From: Tipula vernalis
Lineage: Eukaryota; Arthropoda; Insecta; Diptera; Tipulidae
Assembly: GCA_958295665.1 (NCBI GenBank)
Contig: OY282560.1
Coordinates: 93,348,311 to 93,412,310 of the forward strand
DNA: 64,000 nt
Direction: 5' to 3'
Shown here: one piece after another, positions 55,400-64,000 of the stretch
Layout: every line of letters starts with the position of its first letter
Numbering within the stretch: position 1 is the first letter of the stretch
Translations under genes and position numbers: made by a program
The notes under the pieces: model-generated
Seen by the model: only the letters and a program-made list of their open reading frames with translations
The model's database searches: none
What the model was told of the DNA's origin: nothing

Positions 55400-56150
55400 G
55401 GCTTAACCGATTTTCACAAAACCATTATTTTTTTTGAAAGCCTGATATTTTTGAAAATTGGTTTAGTAATTTTTTTATAATAAATTTGCAATGAAAATTC
55501 AAGCAAAAATTTTATTGTTTAATACTTATAATTAATAGTATTGACCTCCCCCCCCAACCCTTGCATCTCTAACGGTTCGCATGCGGTGCCCCATTGACCT
55601 TATTAAGGTTTTGACATCGACTTGGGGGATCGCACCCCACTTCTCATTCAATGCAATGTTGAGGTTACTGATGTTAGATGGTACCGGATTTATGGCACGG
55701 ACCCTCTGTTTTAGTTCCTCAATTGTATGTAGTTTCAATTGATGTGTTCGCGAGTAAATTCGAGTCGCTCTTTGTGGTGGCGTGGACGTTAGAACTAACC
55801 GCTAGATCTCGAACTTGTCTTAGCTCCTGCTGTACGAGAGATGGCGATTTCCCAGTGAAATTAGGACGATAAATCGATCGTCCCTCTCAGATGTACACCG
55901 ACGCCGGCTACTATATGGTCTCCGATTGAAGGTACCAGTTTCCTGAAACGTTCTGGATACTCTTGAGACAACAGATTGGCTCATGTTTAGCTGACGACCG
56001 ACTTCTCGTTGATTGCGTCCTTCTTGCAAATTGCTATAAAGCACCAAATTGGGCAGTTTTTCCTGGAGTAGTATCCATGATTTTGAGGAAACAAAGAATG
56101 AAACTGGTAGAGATTTGTTCAGGTCAACGTATGATAAGTTACTGATGGCA
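55400..56150 (-). pseudogene. Internally deleted Tc1-like transposon
   Basis: Frame 56047-55820 is the N-terminal HTH (EGRNQREVGRQLNMSQSVVS, RRRCTSERDDRFIVL). Frame 55738-55532 is the extreme C-terminus (IEELKQRVRAINP, EKWGAIPQVDVKTLIRSMGH). The two abut with the DDE core deleted. The tail RDARVGG then a C-run (G-run on the coding strand) ends it. TIRs not identified. Confidence 0.75.
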
Positions 56151-56171
56151 AATATCGGTCGACGTGGTATT

Positions 56172-56436
56172 CTTTTTTTTTTTATCTTTTATTTTCCTAG
56201 AAAAAATTTAGTACAATTTTTTATACAGGAAAACATTATAATATACAGAAGAATTTCCAATATTGTTAAATTAAATTCAATATCAATATTAAATAAAAAT
56301 ATAAACTGAAATATAAATTTAATTTATTATATTAAGTTTAATACACTCGCATTATACGAGAACAAATAAATTTATGTTCACTTAACAAAAATGACATACA
56401 ATTAAAACAACAATAAACATTATAGTAAACCAAACT
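56172..56436 (-). mobile_element. Non-LTR element F, 3' end (left of BEL)
   Basis: A T11 run at 56173-56183 is the poly-A tail of a minus-strand element. The AT-rich 3' UTR continues to the BEL insertion point at 56437 and resumes at 62767. Confidence 0.55.
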
Positions 56437-56441
56437 GGTAT

Positions 56442-56824
56442 TGTTAAAGCTTAGAATAATTAATGTAAAAATAAAAAAAAGGTTACCTACGTCATAATCG
56501 GAAAAAACCCTGAATGTCGCCTATGCAGATTTTAGTTACGTTATCGACTTGCAGATTTTTTGCATTGTCTCTTGATTAACTGGAACATTGTTATGGTTTT
56601 AAAAACGGGTTTTCGATTATGACTTTTACATTTATAAACAACAATAATAGAAAAATAAGGGAGTGGTAATGGACACTTCATTTTTGAGTTTTGGTTGAAG
56701 CAGCAGGTGAAAAATTTTGGTCGTGGAAATAAGACAGTCGCGGAAATTAATTACTGTGTGTATCTTAATACGAAATAAAGAATACTGGTTGGGAAAAGAT
56801 TTTTTTTTGTTTGATTCCAAAACA
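56442..56824 (+). repeat. 5' LTR of BEL element
   Basis: 383 bp; pairs with 62379-62761. Differences from the 3' LTR lie near positions 69-75 (two) and 122 (one) of the LTR. AATAAAGAAT near its end is a plausible poly-A signal. Confidence 0.93.
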
Positions 56825-56840
56825 TGGTAGCAGAGCGTAG
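56825..56840 (+). other. Primer binding site of BEL element
   Basis: TGGTAGCAGAGCG starts directly after the LTR CA, the expected position and TGG start for tRNA 3'-end priming. The tRNA identity is not assigned. Confidence 0.65.
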
Positions 56841-57230
56841 TTTTCCGTTTTTACGTAATTTCGTGGTGGTTTTGTAATTAATACAAATAGTGATTACTGA
56901 TTGATTACAAAACATAGTGATACAAAACAAATTGAGTGCCGTAAAAAATATTTTAATATATAAATTAAACGCAACACCGTTATTTCAAGCACTCAATTAA
57001 TTAGTTAAAATACAAAATACAGTGCATAAACGATAAATAAAATTGAGAATCGAAAGGCGACGGGCCGTAAAGTGCGCGAATCAGTTATTACTGTTCCACA
57101 GTGCGGATAATATACGTATTTGTTGGTGTGAATTTTATCGAGTTGTTGTATGCTGTTAATTAACAATTTTCTAGAACTTGTGAATCAGTAATTCCGTTAT
57201 CGTGATCAGTGCTGTTACAATTGTGTACGG

Positions 57231-60200
57231 ATGGCTGCCCGGTTAAAACAACTTCGGGCACAACGAGTTTCACTGTTATCAAAAATTCAGAGGATTCACG
57301 TGTTCGCAGAAAATATTCCTGATGACTCAAGTTATGAAGCAGTTCAAATTCGGTTGCAAGAAGCACGGGATGCAGCTACAAAGGTAAAAGAGATTGACTT
57401 GGAGATAGTGGCCGCAAATTCAGATGAAGAATTGGATCCAACCGAATTCGAAAACAATTATTACACCATTGAAGGTAATCTAGGAAGATGGATTCGTAAG
57501 GCTACTGAGCCACAAACGCACTTTATGAACGATACAATGAATGCCACACATCAAGGTCATTATGACATTCGATTACCAAAAAAGGCGATACCTACATTTT
57601 CGGGAAATTACATGGAATGGTGTACATTTTATGACCTTTTTTGTGCAAACATCCATGACAAGGTCAACCTCACGCCATCGCAAAAGTTTCAACATTTGCG
57701 GGGCTATTTAGAAGGTGAAGCTAGCCAGTTAGTGAAACATCTCCGAATTACTGATGCGAACTATTTTGAAGCTGTTGACAAACTTCGTAATCGATATAGC
57801 CGCAAGAGGCAAATCGTTAATTCATATATTGGGACCTTCCTGGAGCAGCGTCCAATTCAAACGGTATCTGCTGCAAGTATTCGCAAAATTCTAGATACTT
57901 CAGATGAAATTTTACGCGGTTTAAAAGCTATTGGATCAGCCGCTGAACAACGTGACCCTTGGATCACAAGATTAATATTGAATTTGCTTGATTCGGAGAC
58001 AAAATCCCAATGGGCTCATGAGTCGAGAGATGAGGAGTATCCATCCATAGAACTATTGTTCAAATTTCTTCAAAATCGCTGTGATGAGCTAGACGATTTA
58101 AGATCCATACAACCAACCAGTCGTCAGAATAATAATCGTAGGCCTACGGTTCATGGTCATGTAGCCGCAACCCAGGAAACTTGCCCATTTTGCCAAGAAG
58201 CTAGTTACAAGTTACATGAATGCAGTAAATTCATTGCAACATCTGTCAGTGAACGGCACTCGTGGATTCAGTCACAAAGAAGGTGCTTTAATTGCCTTAA
58301 CATAAACCATGGGGTATTCAATTGTAAGGCTAAAAGTAGATGTAAAGATTGTACGAGAAAGCACCATAGCTTGCTACACCCAGCTAATTTAAAAGAACCA
58401 TCAAGTTCGTCGGTTTCAAACCTCGCATTACCAAGCCGTGACGATAAAGATAATCAGGGAAAATCAGAACAACCAACTGAGGCTAGTTATCACGTAAGGA
58501 CGATAGAAGATAAACTTTACACAATTCTCCCAACCGCAATGGTAAACATTTTGAATCAGAATGGGGAAGCAATGGGGAAGGCTCGTTTACTGCTAGATTG
58601 TGGCTCCCAGGTTTCGTTTATCTCAGAGGCATTTGCCAAAAGACATTTGTTGCCTATTCGACAACAACGAATTTTAGTTCATGGTGTTGGAGAAGCGGCG
58701 GCCGGGTCTACAAAAGGTGTTGTAAAAATGGTGTTAGCAAGCACACAGTCAGCTGATAAGTTATTTGTCGAAGCCTTTGTTCTCTCGAAAATAACAACAA
58801 AACTGCCACAGTACTCGATTAATAGGAATGAACTTCAGCATTTGATCGGTATCAACTTAGCCGACCCAGACTTCCATGAATCACGTGATGCCGACATATT
58901 GTTGGGGGCTGACCATTTTTTTACCGTATTACGCGAGGGTAACATCAAGACGATTAGCAATAAAGTGATAGCGCAGAACACAGTGTTTGGTTGGGTTGTG
59001 GCAGGTCCGGCACCGGCTCTGTTTGAAACAATTTCTATGTTGGGTATGGCTGCAGTCGTTGAATCAGTGGTCGAGCGGATTGATGAGTCCTTGCGGGCAT
59101 TATGGGAAGTCGAACGAGTTCCAGAGCGTTCATCACTCTCGCGCGATGAGGAAGCGTGTGAGAAAATGTATATGGAGACGACCAAGCGTAACGTAGAGGG
59201 TAGATTTGTGGTGCACCTGCCATTTAAGGGATCACCAGATGAATTAGGGAGCACTTACACTCAAGCGGTGAGACGGTTAAATGCCATGGAGAAAAGGTTT
59301 ACCCGTGACAACGAATTTGCCCAATTGTATCGCCAGTTCATGACAGATTATGAGCAATTGGGTCATATGAGGGAAATCAGGCCTGAAGAATTAGGCAGAA
59401 CAGCATATTATACCCCGCATCATGGAGTGCTTACACAAACAGTTGCCGGTTCAAAGAAGTTACGCGTCGTATTTGATGCATCTGTCAAAAGCACGACTCA
59501 AAAATCATGGAACGACATATTACTTGTAGGACCTACGGTGCAGTCGTTGTTGTACTCAATTCTATTGAGATACCGGACATTTAGATTTGTTTTCGCTGCC
59601 GATGTGCAACAGATGTATCGACAAATTCTGGTGAGAGATGAAGATGCACAATTTCAACGAATTGTCTGGCGGGCTAGGGAAGAAGATCCAATTAAGCAGT
59701 TCACATTACGCACGGTTACTTATGGAACAGCAGCAGCACCATATTTGGCTACACGCTCAGTGAAACAATTAGCGATGGAAAATAAAACTAAATATCCGAT
59801 CGCCGCATGCAAGATAGAGCACGACGTTTATGTGGACGATTTGATGACAGGCTGCCGGTCAGTGCAGGAATTAAAAACTTTAAAGAAGGATATTGTCGAC
59901 ATTTTTAAGAGCTGCGGGATGGTGCTGAAAAAATGGATATCTAATTGTCCGGAATTGTTACAAGAAATTCCAACTGAAGATGTTCAATTATCGAAAAAGG
60001 AATTTAACAACGGTGATCTGGTGAAAGTGCTGGGTATGAGGTGGGATCCCAAGGATGATGTATTCACATTCACCATTAAATTGAGTATTGACGCAAAATG
60101 TACCAAACGAGCTGTACTTAGTGAAGCAAGCCGGGTATTTGATCCGCTGGGATTAATCGCTCCATGTATTATCCAAATTAAAATTTTATTGCAAGATCTG

Positions 60201-62315
60201 TGGCGAGAGAAGCTTGACTGGGATGACCAGCTACCAGAACCACTTCGTATTCGATGGTTGAAGATGCGGGGCGAATTAGGCCAGCTGCAGTGTATGTCAA
60301 TACCAAGATGGTTAAATGCAGGATCATCAGTTGAAATCCATGGGTTTTGTGACGCCAGTACTGTCGCTTACGGCGCTGCAGTTTATACTAAAACTATCGA
60401 TTGTAATGGATCTATCAATATACATTTAGTAACAAGCAAATCGAAGGTGGCACCAATTGCGAGTCGTACCATTCCTGAGTTGGAGCTCTGCGCAGCATTA
60501 TTGTTGGCACGACTATTGAGAGTTATAGAAGCCGAAATGAACGTGGTCAGGATAACGTCAATTACCGCGTGGACAGATTCAACCATTGTTCTCGATTGGT
60601 TTACTGGGTACCCATCTGTTAAAATAAAGGAAATCTTCGTGAGGAATCGAGTGGCAGCAACTTTAGAACTATATGGCCGGAACATATGGAATCATATTAA
60701 ATCAGAGGATAACCCAGCTGATATAGTATCACGTGGTCTTAGTCCCAGAGAGTTGAACGACAATAATATATGGTGGCATGGGCCAATATGGTTGAAGAAT
60801 TCTCCGCAAGAATGGCCTGTGCAACAATATGAATATCATCCAGTAGCATGCCCTAGTATCACTAATCATCATGTCGAAATAGCTATAGGGATAGTCGATT
60901 CAATGGCCACAAAATACTCCAAATTTGTCACTACTTCTAAGGTTATTGCCTGGATAATTAAATTTTGTCAAAACGCTAAGACACCATCAACTTTACGCAC
61001 ACCGTTGAATAGAATCGATATCGAGCATGCAGAGTTTGTGATATTCAGAGCCATTCAAAGAGACTATTTTGGAAAGGAGTTAGCCGGATTGAGAGAAAAT
61101 CAAGTAGTACCGTCACAGTCGCGGTTAAAGTTTCTGAATCCAATAATCGATGCTTACGGTATTTTACGTGTCGGCGGTCGCATCCAGAACTCATTGATGG
61201 AGTTTAACATACAACATCCGATTATATTGGATGGTAAATCCTGGATTATACGAAAACTGGTTGAGGAACATTATATAAAGTATCGACATGCAGGTCCAAC
61301 GTTGATGCTCAGTATTCTACGTCAGAGATATTTCATTGTGGGGTTGAGGAGAATGGTAAAGACAGTAGTCCGGCAATGTGTTAAATGTTTTAAGGCGAAG
61401 CCAACATTATCAACCCAAGAGATGGCAGCATTACCAGATTGTCGAGTGAAATTTACACGGCCATTTACGAAGGTGGGGGTCGATTATGCTGGACCACTCT
61501 CAGCCTATTTGACACGACGTAGAGGACAACGTGCTGTAAAGGTGTATATTTGCATTTTTGTGTGTCTGTCTGTCAAAGCCGTGCACATCGAGTTAGTTAA
61601 TGATCTCACTTCTGAATCATTTATAGCAGCGCTGCGCCGTATGGTTTCAAGAAGAGGAATTTGTACAGACCTCTACAGTGATTGTGGTACGAATTTTGTA
61701 GGGGCGAATAAAATTTTAGCAGAGTGGTACCATATGCTCAATAAGGAACACATTTCTAATTCTCTATTGGGAGACAAAATAAATTGGCATTTCAACCCAC
61801 CAAGAGCGCCTCATTTCGGGGGAATTTGGGAGGCGGCTGTTCAAAGCGTCAAAGTACACTTAACGAGAGTTATTGGAGCCAATGTACTCACCATCGAAAA
61901 GCTTACAACCTTGTTGATTGAGATTGAAGCGTTACTCAATTCCAGACCGTTGTGCCACGGTGATAGCAATAACGATGTTGATATTTTAACACCGGCACAT
62001 TTTTTGATTGGGGAGAATCTTTTTGCGATTCCTGAACCAAGATGTGAAGCAACCAATTACACAGCAAGATGGCGAATGGTTAAACAACTGGTACAAGACT
62101 TCTCAACTCGATGGCATAAAGAGTATTTGACACTCCTTCAACACCGCTACAAATGGTTCAAGTCGAAGAACGTCCAGGTGGGTGACATAGTGTTAATCAA
62201 AGATGATAACTGGACAGCAACGAGATGGCCAATGGGGAAAGTTAAAGCGGTATTTCCAGGCAAAGATGGCTTGGTACGAACGGCCACAATTAGGACACAA
62301 TTGGGAGAACTATAA
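57231..62315 (+). CDS. BEL/Pao Gag-Pol polyprotein, 1694 aa, intact
   Basis: ATG at 57231. A coiled N-terminus (~1-70) is followed by a DUF1759-type gag domain (~113-208: FSGNYMEWCTFYDLF, LEGEASQLVKHL). Cys/His clusters lie at ~317-380 (CPFC, CFNCLNINHGVFNC, CKDCTRKHH). Aspartic protease: LLDCGSQVSFI (Asp ~456). RT spans ~730-960: VVFDASVK, ADVQQMYRQI and YVDD at 867-870. RNase H-like segment: GFCDASTVAYGAAVY, ELELCAALLLARLL, WTDSTIVLDW. The integrase zinc region (~1346-1390) leads to a core with D1418, D1484 and E1534 (GVDYAGPL, SDCGTNFVG, GGIWEAAV), then a DUF5641-like tail (VQVGDIVLIKDDN). All catalytic residues are present. Confidence 0.95.
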   Translation: MAARLKQLRAQRVSLLSKIQRIHVFAENIPDDSSYEAVQIRLQEARDAATKVKEIDLEIVAANSDEELDPTEFENNYYTIEGNLGRWIRKATEPQTHFMNDTMNATHQGHYDIRLPKKAIPTFSGNYMEWCTFYDLFCANIHDKVNLTPSQKFQHLRGYLEGEASQLVKHLRITDANYFEAVDKLRNRYSRKRQIVNSYIGTFLEQRPIQTVSAASIRKILDTSDEILRGLKAIGSAAEQRDPWITRLILNLLDSETKSQWAHESRDEEYPSIELLFKFLQNRCDELDDLRSIQPTSRQNNNRRPTVHGHVAATQETCPFCQEASYKLHECSKFIATSVSERHSWIQSQRRCFNCLNINHGVFNCKAKSRCKDCTRKHHSLLHPANLKEPSSSSVSNLALPSRDDKDNQGKSEQPTEASYHVRTIEDKLYTILPTAMVNILNQNGEAMGKARLLLDCGSQVSFISEAFAKRHLLPIRQQRILVHGVGEAAAGSTKGVVKMVLASTQSADKLFVEAFVLSKITTKLPQYSINRNELQHLIGINLADPDFHESRDADILLGADHFFTVLREGNIKTISNKVIAQNTVFGWVVAGPAPALFETISMLGMAAVVESVVERIDESLRALWEVERVPERSSLSRDEEACEKMYMETTKRNVEGRFVVHLPFKGSPDELGSTYTQAVRRLNAMEKRFTRDNEFAQLYRQFMTDYEQLGHMREIRPEELGRTAYYTPHHGVLTQTVAGSKKLRVVFDASVKSTTQKSWNDILLVGPTVQSLLYSILLRYRTFRFVFAADVQQMYRQILVRDEDAQFQRIVWRAREEDPIKQFTLRTVTYGTAAAPYLATRSVKQLAMENKTKYPIAACKIEHDVYVDDLMTGCRSVQELKTLKKDIVDIFKSCGMVLKKWISNCPELLQEIPTEDVQLSKKEFNNGDLVKVLGMRWDPKDDVFTFTIKLSIDAKCTKRAVLSEASRVFDPLGLIAPCIIQIKILLQDLWREKLDWDDQLPEPLRIRWLKMRGELGQLQCMSIPRWLNAGSSVEIHGFCDASTVAYGAAVYTKTIDCNGSINIHLVTSKSKVAPIASRTIPELELCAALLLARLLRVIEAEMNVVRITSITAWTDSTIVLDWFTGYPSVKIKEIFVRNRVAATLELYGRNIWNHIKSEDNPADIVSRGLSPRELNDNNIWWHGPIWLKNSPQEWPVQQYEYHPVACPSITNHHVEIAIGIVDSMATKYSKFVTTSKVIAWIIKFCQNAKTPSTLRTPLNRIDIEHAEFVIFRAIQRDYFGKELAGLRENQVVPSQSRLKFLNPIIDAYGILRVGGRIQNSLMEFNIQHPIILDGKSWIIRKLVEEHYIKYRHAGPTLMLSILRQRYFIVGLRRMVKTVVRQCVKCFKAKPTLSTQEMAALPDCRVKFTRPFTKVGVDYAGPLSAYLTRRRGQRAVKVYICIFVCLSVKAVHIELVNDLTSESFIAALRRMVSRRGICTDLYSDCGTNFVGANKILAEWYHMLNKEHISNSLLGDKINWHFNPPRAPHFGGIWEAAVQSVKVHLTRVIGANVLTIEKLTTLLIEIEALLNSRPLCHGDSNNDVDILTPAHFLIGENLFAIPEPRCEATNYTARWRMVKQLVQDFSTRWHKEYLTLLQHRYKWFKSKNVQVGDIVLIKDDNWTATRWPMGKVKAVFPGKDGLVRTATIRTQLGEL

Positions 62316-62378
62316 AGACCAATCCACAAATTAGCGGTCATTCCATTAGGTGAATCAGACGATTCACGGGGGCCGGGA

Positions 62379-62761
62379 TGTTAAAGCTTAGAATAATTAA
62401 TGTAAAAATAAAAAAAAGGTTACCTACGTCATAATCGGAAAAACCCCCGAATGTCGCCTATGCAGATTTTAGTTACGTTATCGACTTGGAGATTTTTTGC
62501 ATTGTCTCTTGATTAACTGGAACATTGTTATGGTTTTAAAAACGGGTTTTCGATTATGACTTTTACATTTATAAACAACAATAATAGAAAAATAAGGGAG
62601 TGGTAATGGACACTTCATTTTTGAGTTTTGGTTGAAGCAGCAGGTGAAAAATTTTGGTCGTGGAAATAAGACAGTCGCGGAAATTAATTACTGTGTGTAT
62701 CTTAATACGAAATAAAGAATACTGGTTGGGAAAAGATTTTTTTTTGTTTGATTCCAAAACA
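62379..62761 (+). repeat. 3' LTR of BEL element
   Basis: 383 bp; near-identical to 56442-56824. Followed by GGTAT. Confidence 0.93.
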
Positions 62762-62766
62762 GGTAT

Positions 62767-64000
62767 ATAGAAAAAAAACAATTTATAAAACAAGACCAAA
62801 AAATCATGGGCTCTAATTAATATTATTGATGAGAAATATTGTACTGATTAATGAACTTTATGTAGAGTTTGCTTTTAATATAAGTTTTGAATTTTGAAAT
62901 TTTAATGTCCTTTTTATCATCATCCAACCTATTAAATATATCTAAACCTCTATAAAATATGCTATTTTGAGTACTCGAAAATTTGTAATTTGGAAGACGA
63001 TAATCAAATGATTGCCTGGTGGTTCTATCAGCCACAGACAAATTTGTGGGAAGATGTACTTTACACTTCAATAGATTATGCCTGATTTTATAGACTGTCA
63101 TTTTATACTCATAGTCAATCAAGTAAGTTACTGGAAGAATACTATCATCATATAGAACTTTAGTAGGGGTTAGCACGGGAAGACATTTGATAGCTTTCAG
63201 AGCTTTATTTTGTATTATTTGCAAGTCCTTAATATGCTCAGAACTTGCAGCACCCCAAATATGGATCAAATATATTAAGTTAGAGTGGATATAGCTATAG
63301 TTCAAATTCATACTCAGATTTTGAGGTAATATCTGTGCTACTCTTCTTAAGACACCTATAAATGGTAAGATTTTACATTTAATTTCAGTTATGTGATCCT
63401 TCCATGATAAGTTACTATTAATATTTAGCCCTAGATATCGCGTTGATACGATCCGCTTTATAACATTATCATTACACATAATTTCATTAAAAATTTCATT
63501 TGGAATATGCTTTAAGAAAAAAATTAGGAAATTAGATTTAACTAAATTAAGTCTAAGGCTATTATTTAAAAAATATTCATTTAATTTTATTATGTCTTGT
63601 TCCATGTCATTTTTTAATTCTGAATATGAAGAGGCTTTATAAATTAGAGCCGCGTCATCAGCAAATAATTGAATTTTTCATTTCAGATCTAGAATTGAGC
63701 CTTGAGGAACCTCACAACGTACTCTCAGGCTTGAAGACTCGTTCTGGTTTAATTTAACTGTTTGTTCTCGGTCGGTTAGATAATTTTCAAATAGTTTAAT
63801 TGCTGCACCGGAAACACCGTAAAGAGTCAGTTTCTTTAATAGAATTGCGTGATTGACACAATCGAAGGCTTTTTGTAAATCTAGGAATAAAGATGAAGTG
63901 CAATTCTTAGCTTCAATTGATTAATATATATTTTCAATTAGGTTCACGATGGCTGAAACTGTACTGCAATTTCTGGTGAACCCATATTGATTATTATGTA
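62767..64000 (-). pseudogene. Non-LTR element F, RT portion (runs off window)
   Basis: Minus-strand frame 63605-62823 is the RT thumb and tail (STRYLGLNINSNLSWKDHIT, YSYIHSNLIYLIHIWGAA, LQIIQNKALKAIKCLP), ending KFINQYNISHQ. Upstream, frames to 64000 give QYGFTRNCSTVSAI, LDLQKAFDCVNHAILLKKL, EVPQGSIL and LFADDAALIY. A stop and a ~15-codon deletion lie between PQGS and the catalytic FADD box. No RNase H follows. This domain content suggests a CR1/Jockey-type element rather than I or LOA; the clade is inference. Confidence 0.75.

Larger units (their letters stand above)
56442..62761 (+). mobile_element. Intact BEL/Pao LTR retrotransposon
   Basis: Two 383-bp LTRs (56442-56824, 62379-62761) differ at 3 positions by my reading. 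The 5-bp TSD GGTAT (56437-56441, 62762-62766) is perfect. The leader is 406 bp, followed by a single gag-pol ORF of 1694 residues and a purine-rich tract (CACGGGGGCCGGGA, 62365-62378) before the 3' LTR. Ends are TGTTAAAG...CCAAAACA. No lesion was found; the copy looks competent. There is no env-like ORF. Confidence 0.95.

Noticed and set aside
58835..59254. Minus-strand frame of 139 codons inside the BEL gag-pol
   Set aside because: Antisense shadow of the intact BEL ORF with no recognisable domain.
1..64000. A novel defence or biosynthetic gene cluster
   Set aside because: Both strands were read for grouped non-transposon genes; only one complete host gene and one or two possible exons are present.

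Overview
This window looks like repeat-dense, AT-rich DNA from an insect nuclear genome. The evidence is a ZAD/C2H2 zinc-finger gene (an insect-type family), 61-90 bp GT-AG introns inside a transposase gene, and insect-type Gypsy, BEL/Pao, copia, I-like, LOA-like, mariner, Tc1 and PIF/Harbinger elements. I cannot name the species. All calls come from reading motifs by eye; no database search was run.

Layout. 1-514: likely first coding exon of a peptide GPCR (minus strand), the window's first host-gene trace. 774-5871: a complete Ty3/Gypsy element with identical 198-bp LTRs and an AAAT target-site duplication (TSD). 5876-12330: an older, decayed Gypsy relic split by I-like element A (7061-11859, minus). 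12396-13210: decayed mariner. 13560-14345: LOA/R1-type relic. 15206-23165: copia element (minus) whose gag is interrupted by a MITE (19358-19765) and an apparently intact two-gene PIF/Harbinger transposon (19769-22736). 15019-15205 and 23185-24465: the same roughly 105-bp tandem repeat in opposite orientations on the two sides of the copia element. 25170-28170: decayed Gypsy (minus). 28440-37973: a second Gypsy (plus) invaded by a mariner-like element, which was invaded by I-like element B (31788-37160).

37974-40020 is AT-rich spacer. 40021-41841 is the only complete host gene, an intronless ZAD zinc-finger protein on the minus strand. 41842-45080 is spacer with one 150-bp perfect-looking hairpin. 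45088-48868: remains of I-like element C enclosing a 5'-truncated LOA-like element D. 48878-55300: a foldback (long inverted repeat) element whose left arm carries a nearly intact LOA-like element E (49157-54599). 55400-56150: deleted Tc1. 56172-64000: minus-strand non-LTR element F running off the right edge, with a young, intact BEL/Pao element (56442-62761, TSD GGTAT) inserted in its 3' part.

How it fits together: almost nothing here is an ordinary cellular pathway. The content is a stratified record of insertions, and several can be ordered by TSDs and interrupted reading frames. The most active-looking elements are the BEL element (one 1694-aa ORF, 3 LTR differences), the left Gypsy (identical LTRs, one frameshift), the Harbinger element (transposase catalytic triad plus Myb-like partner) and LOA-like E (one frameshift).
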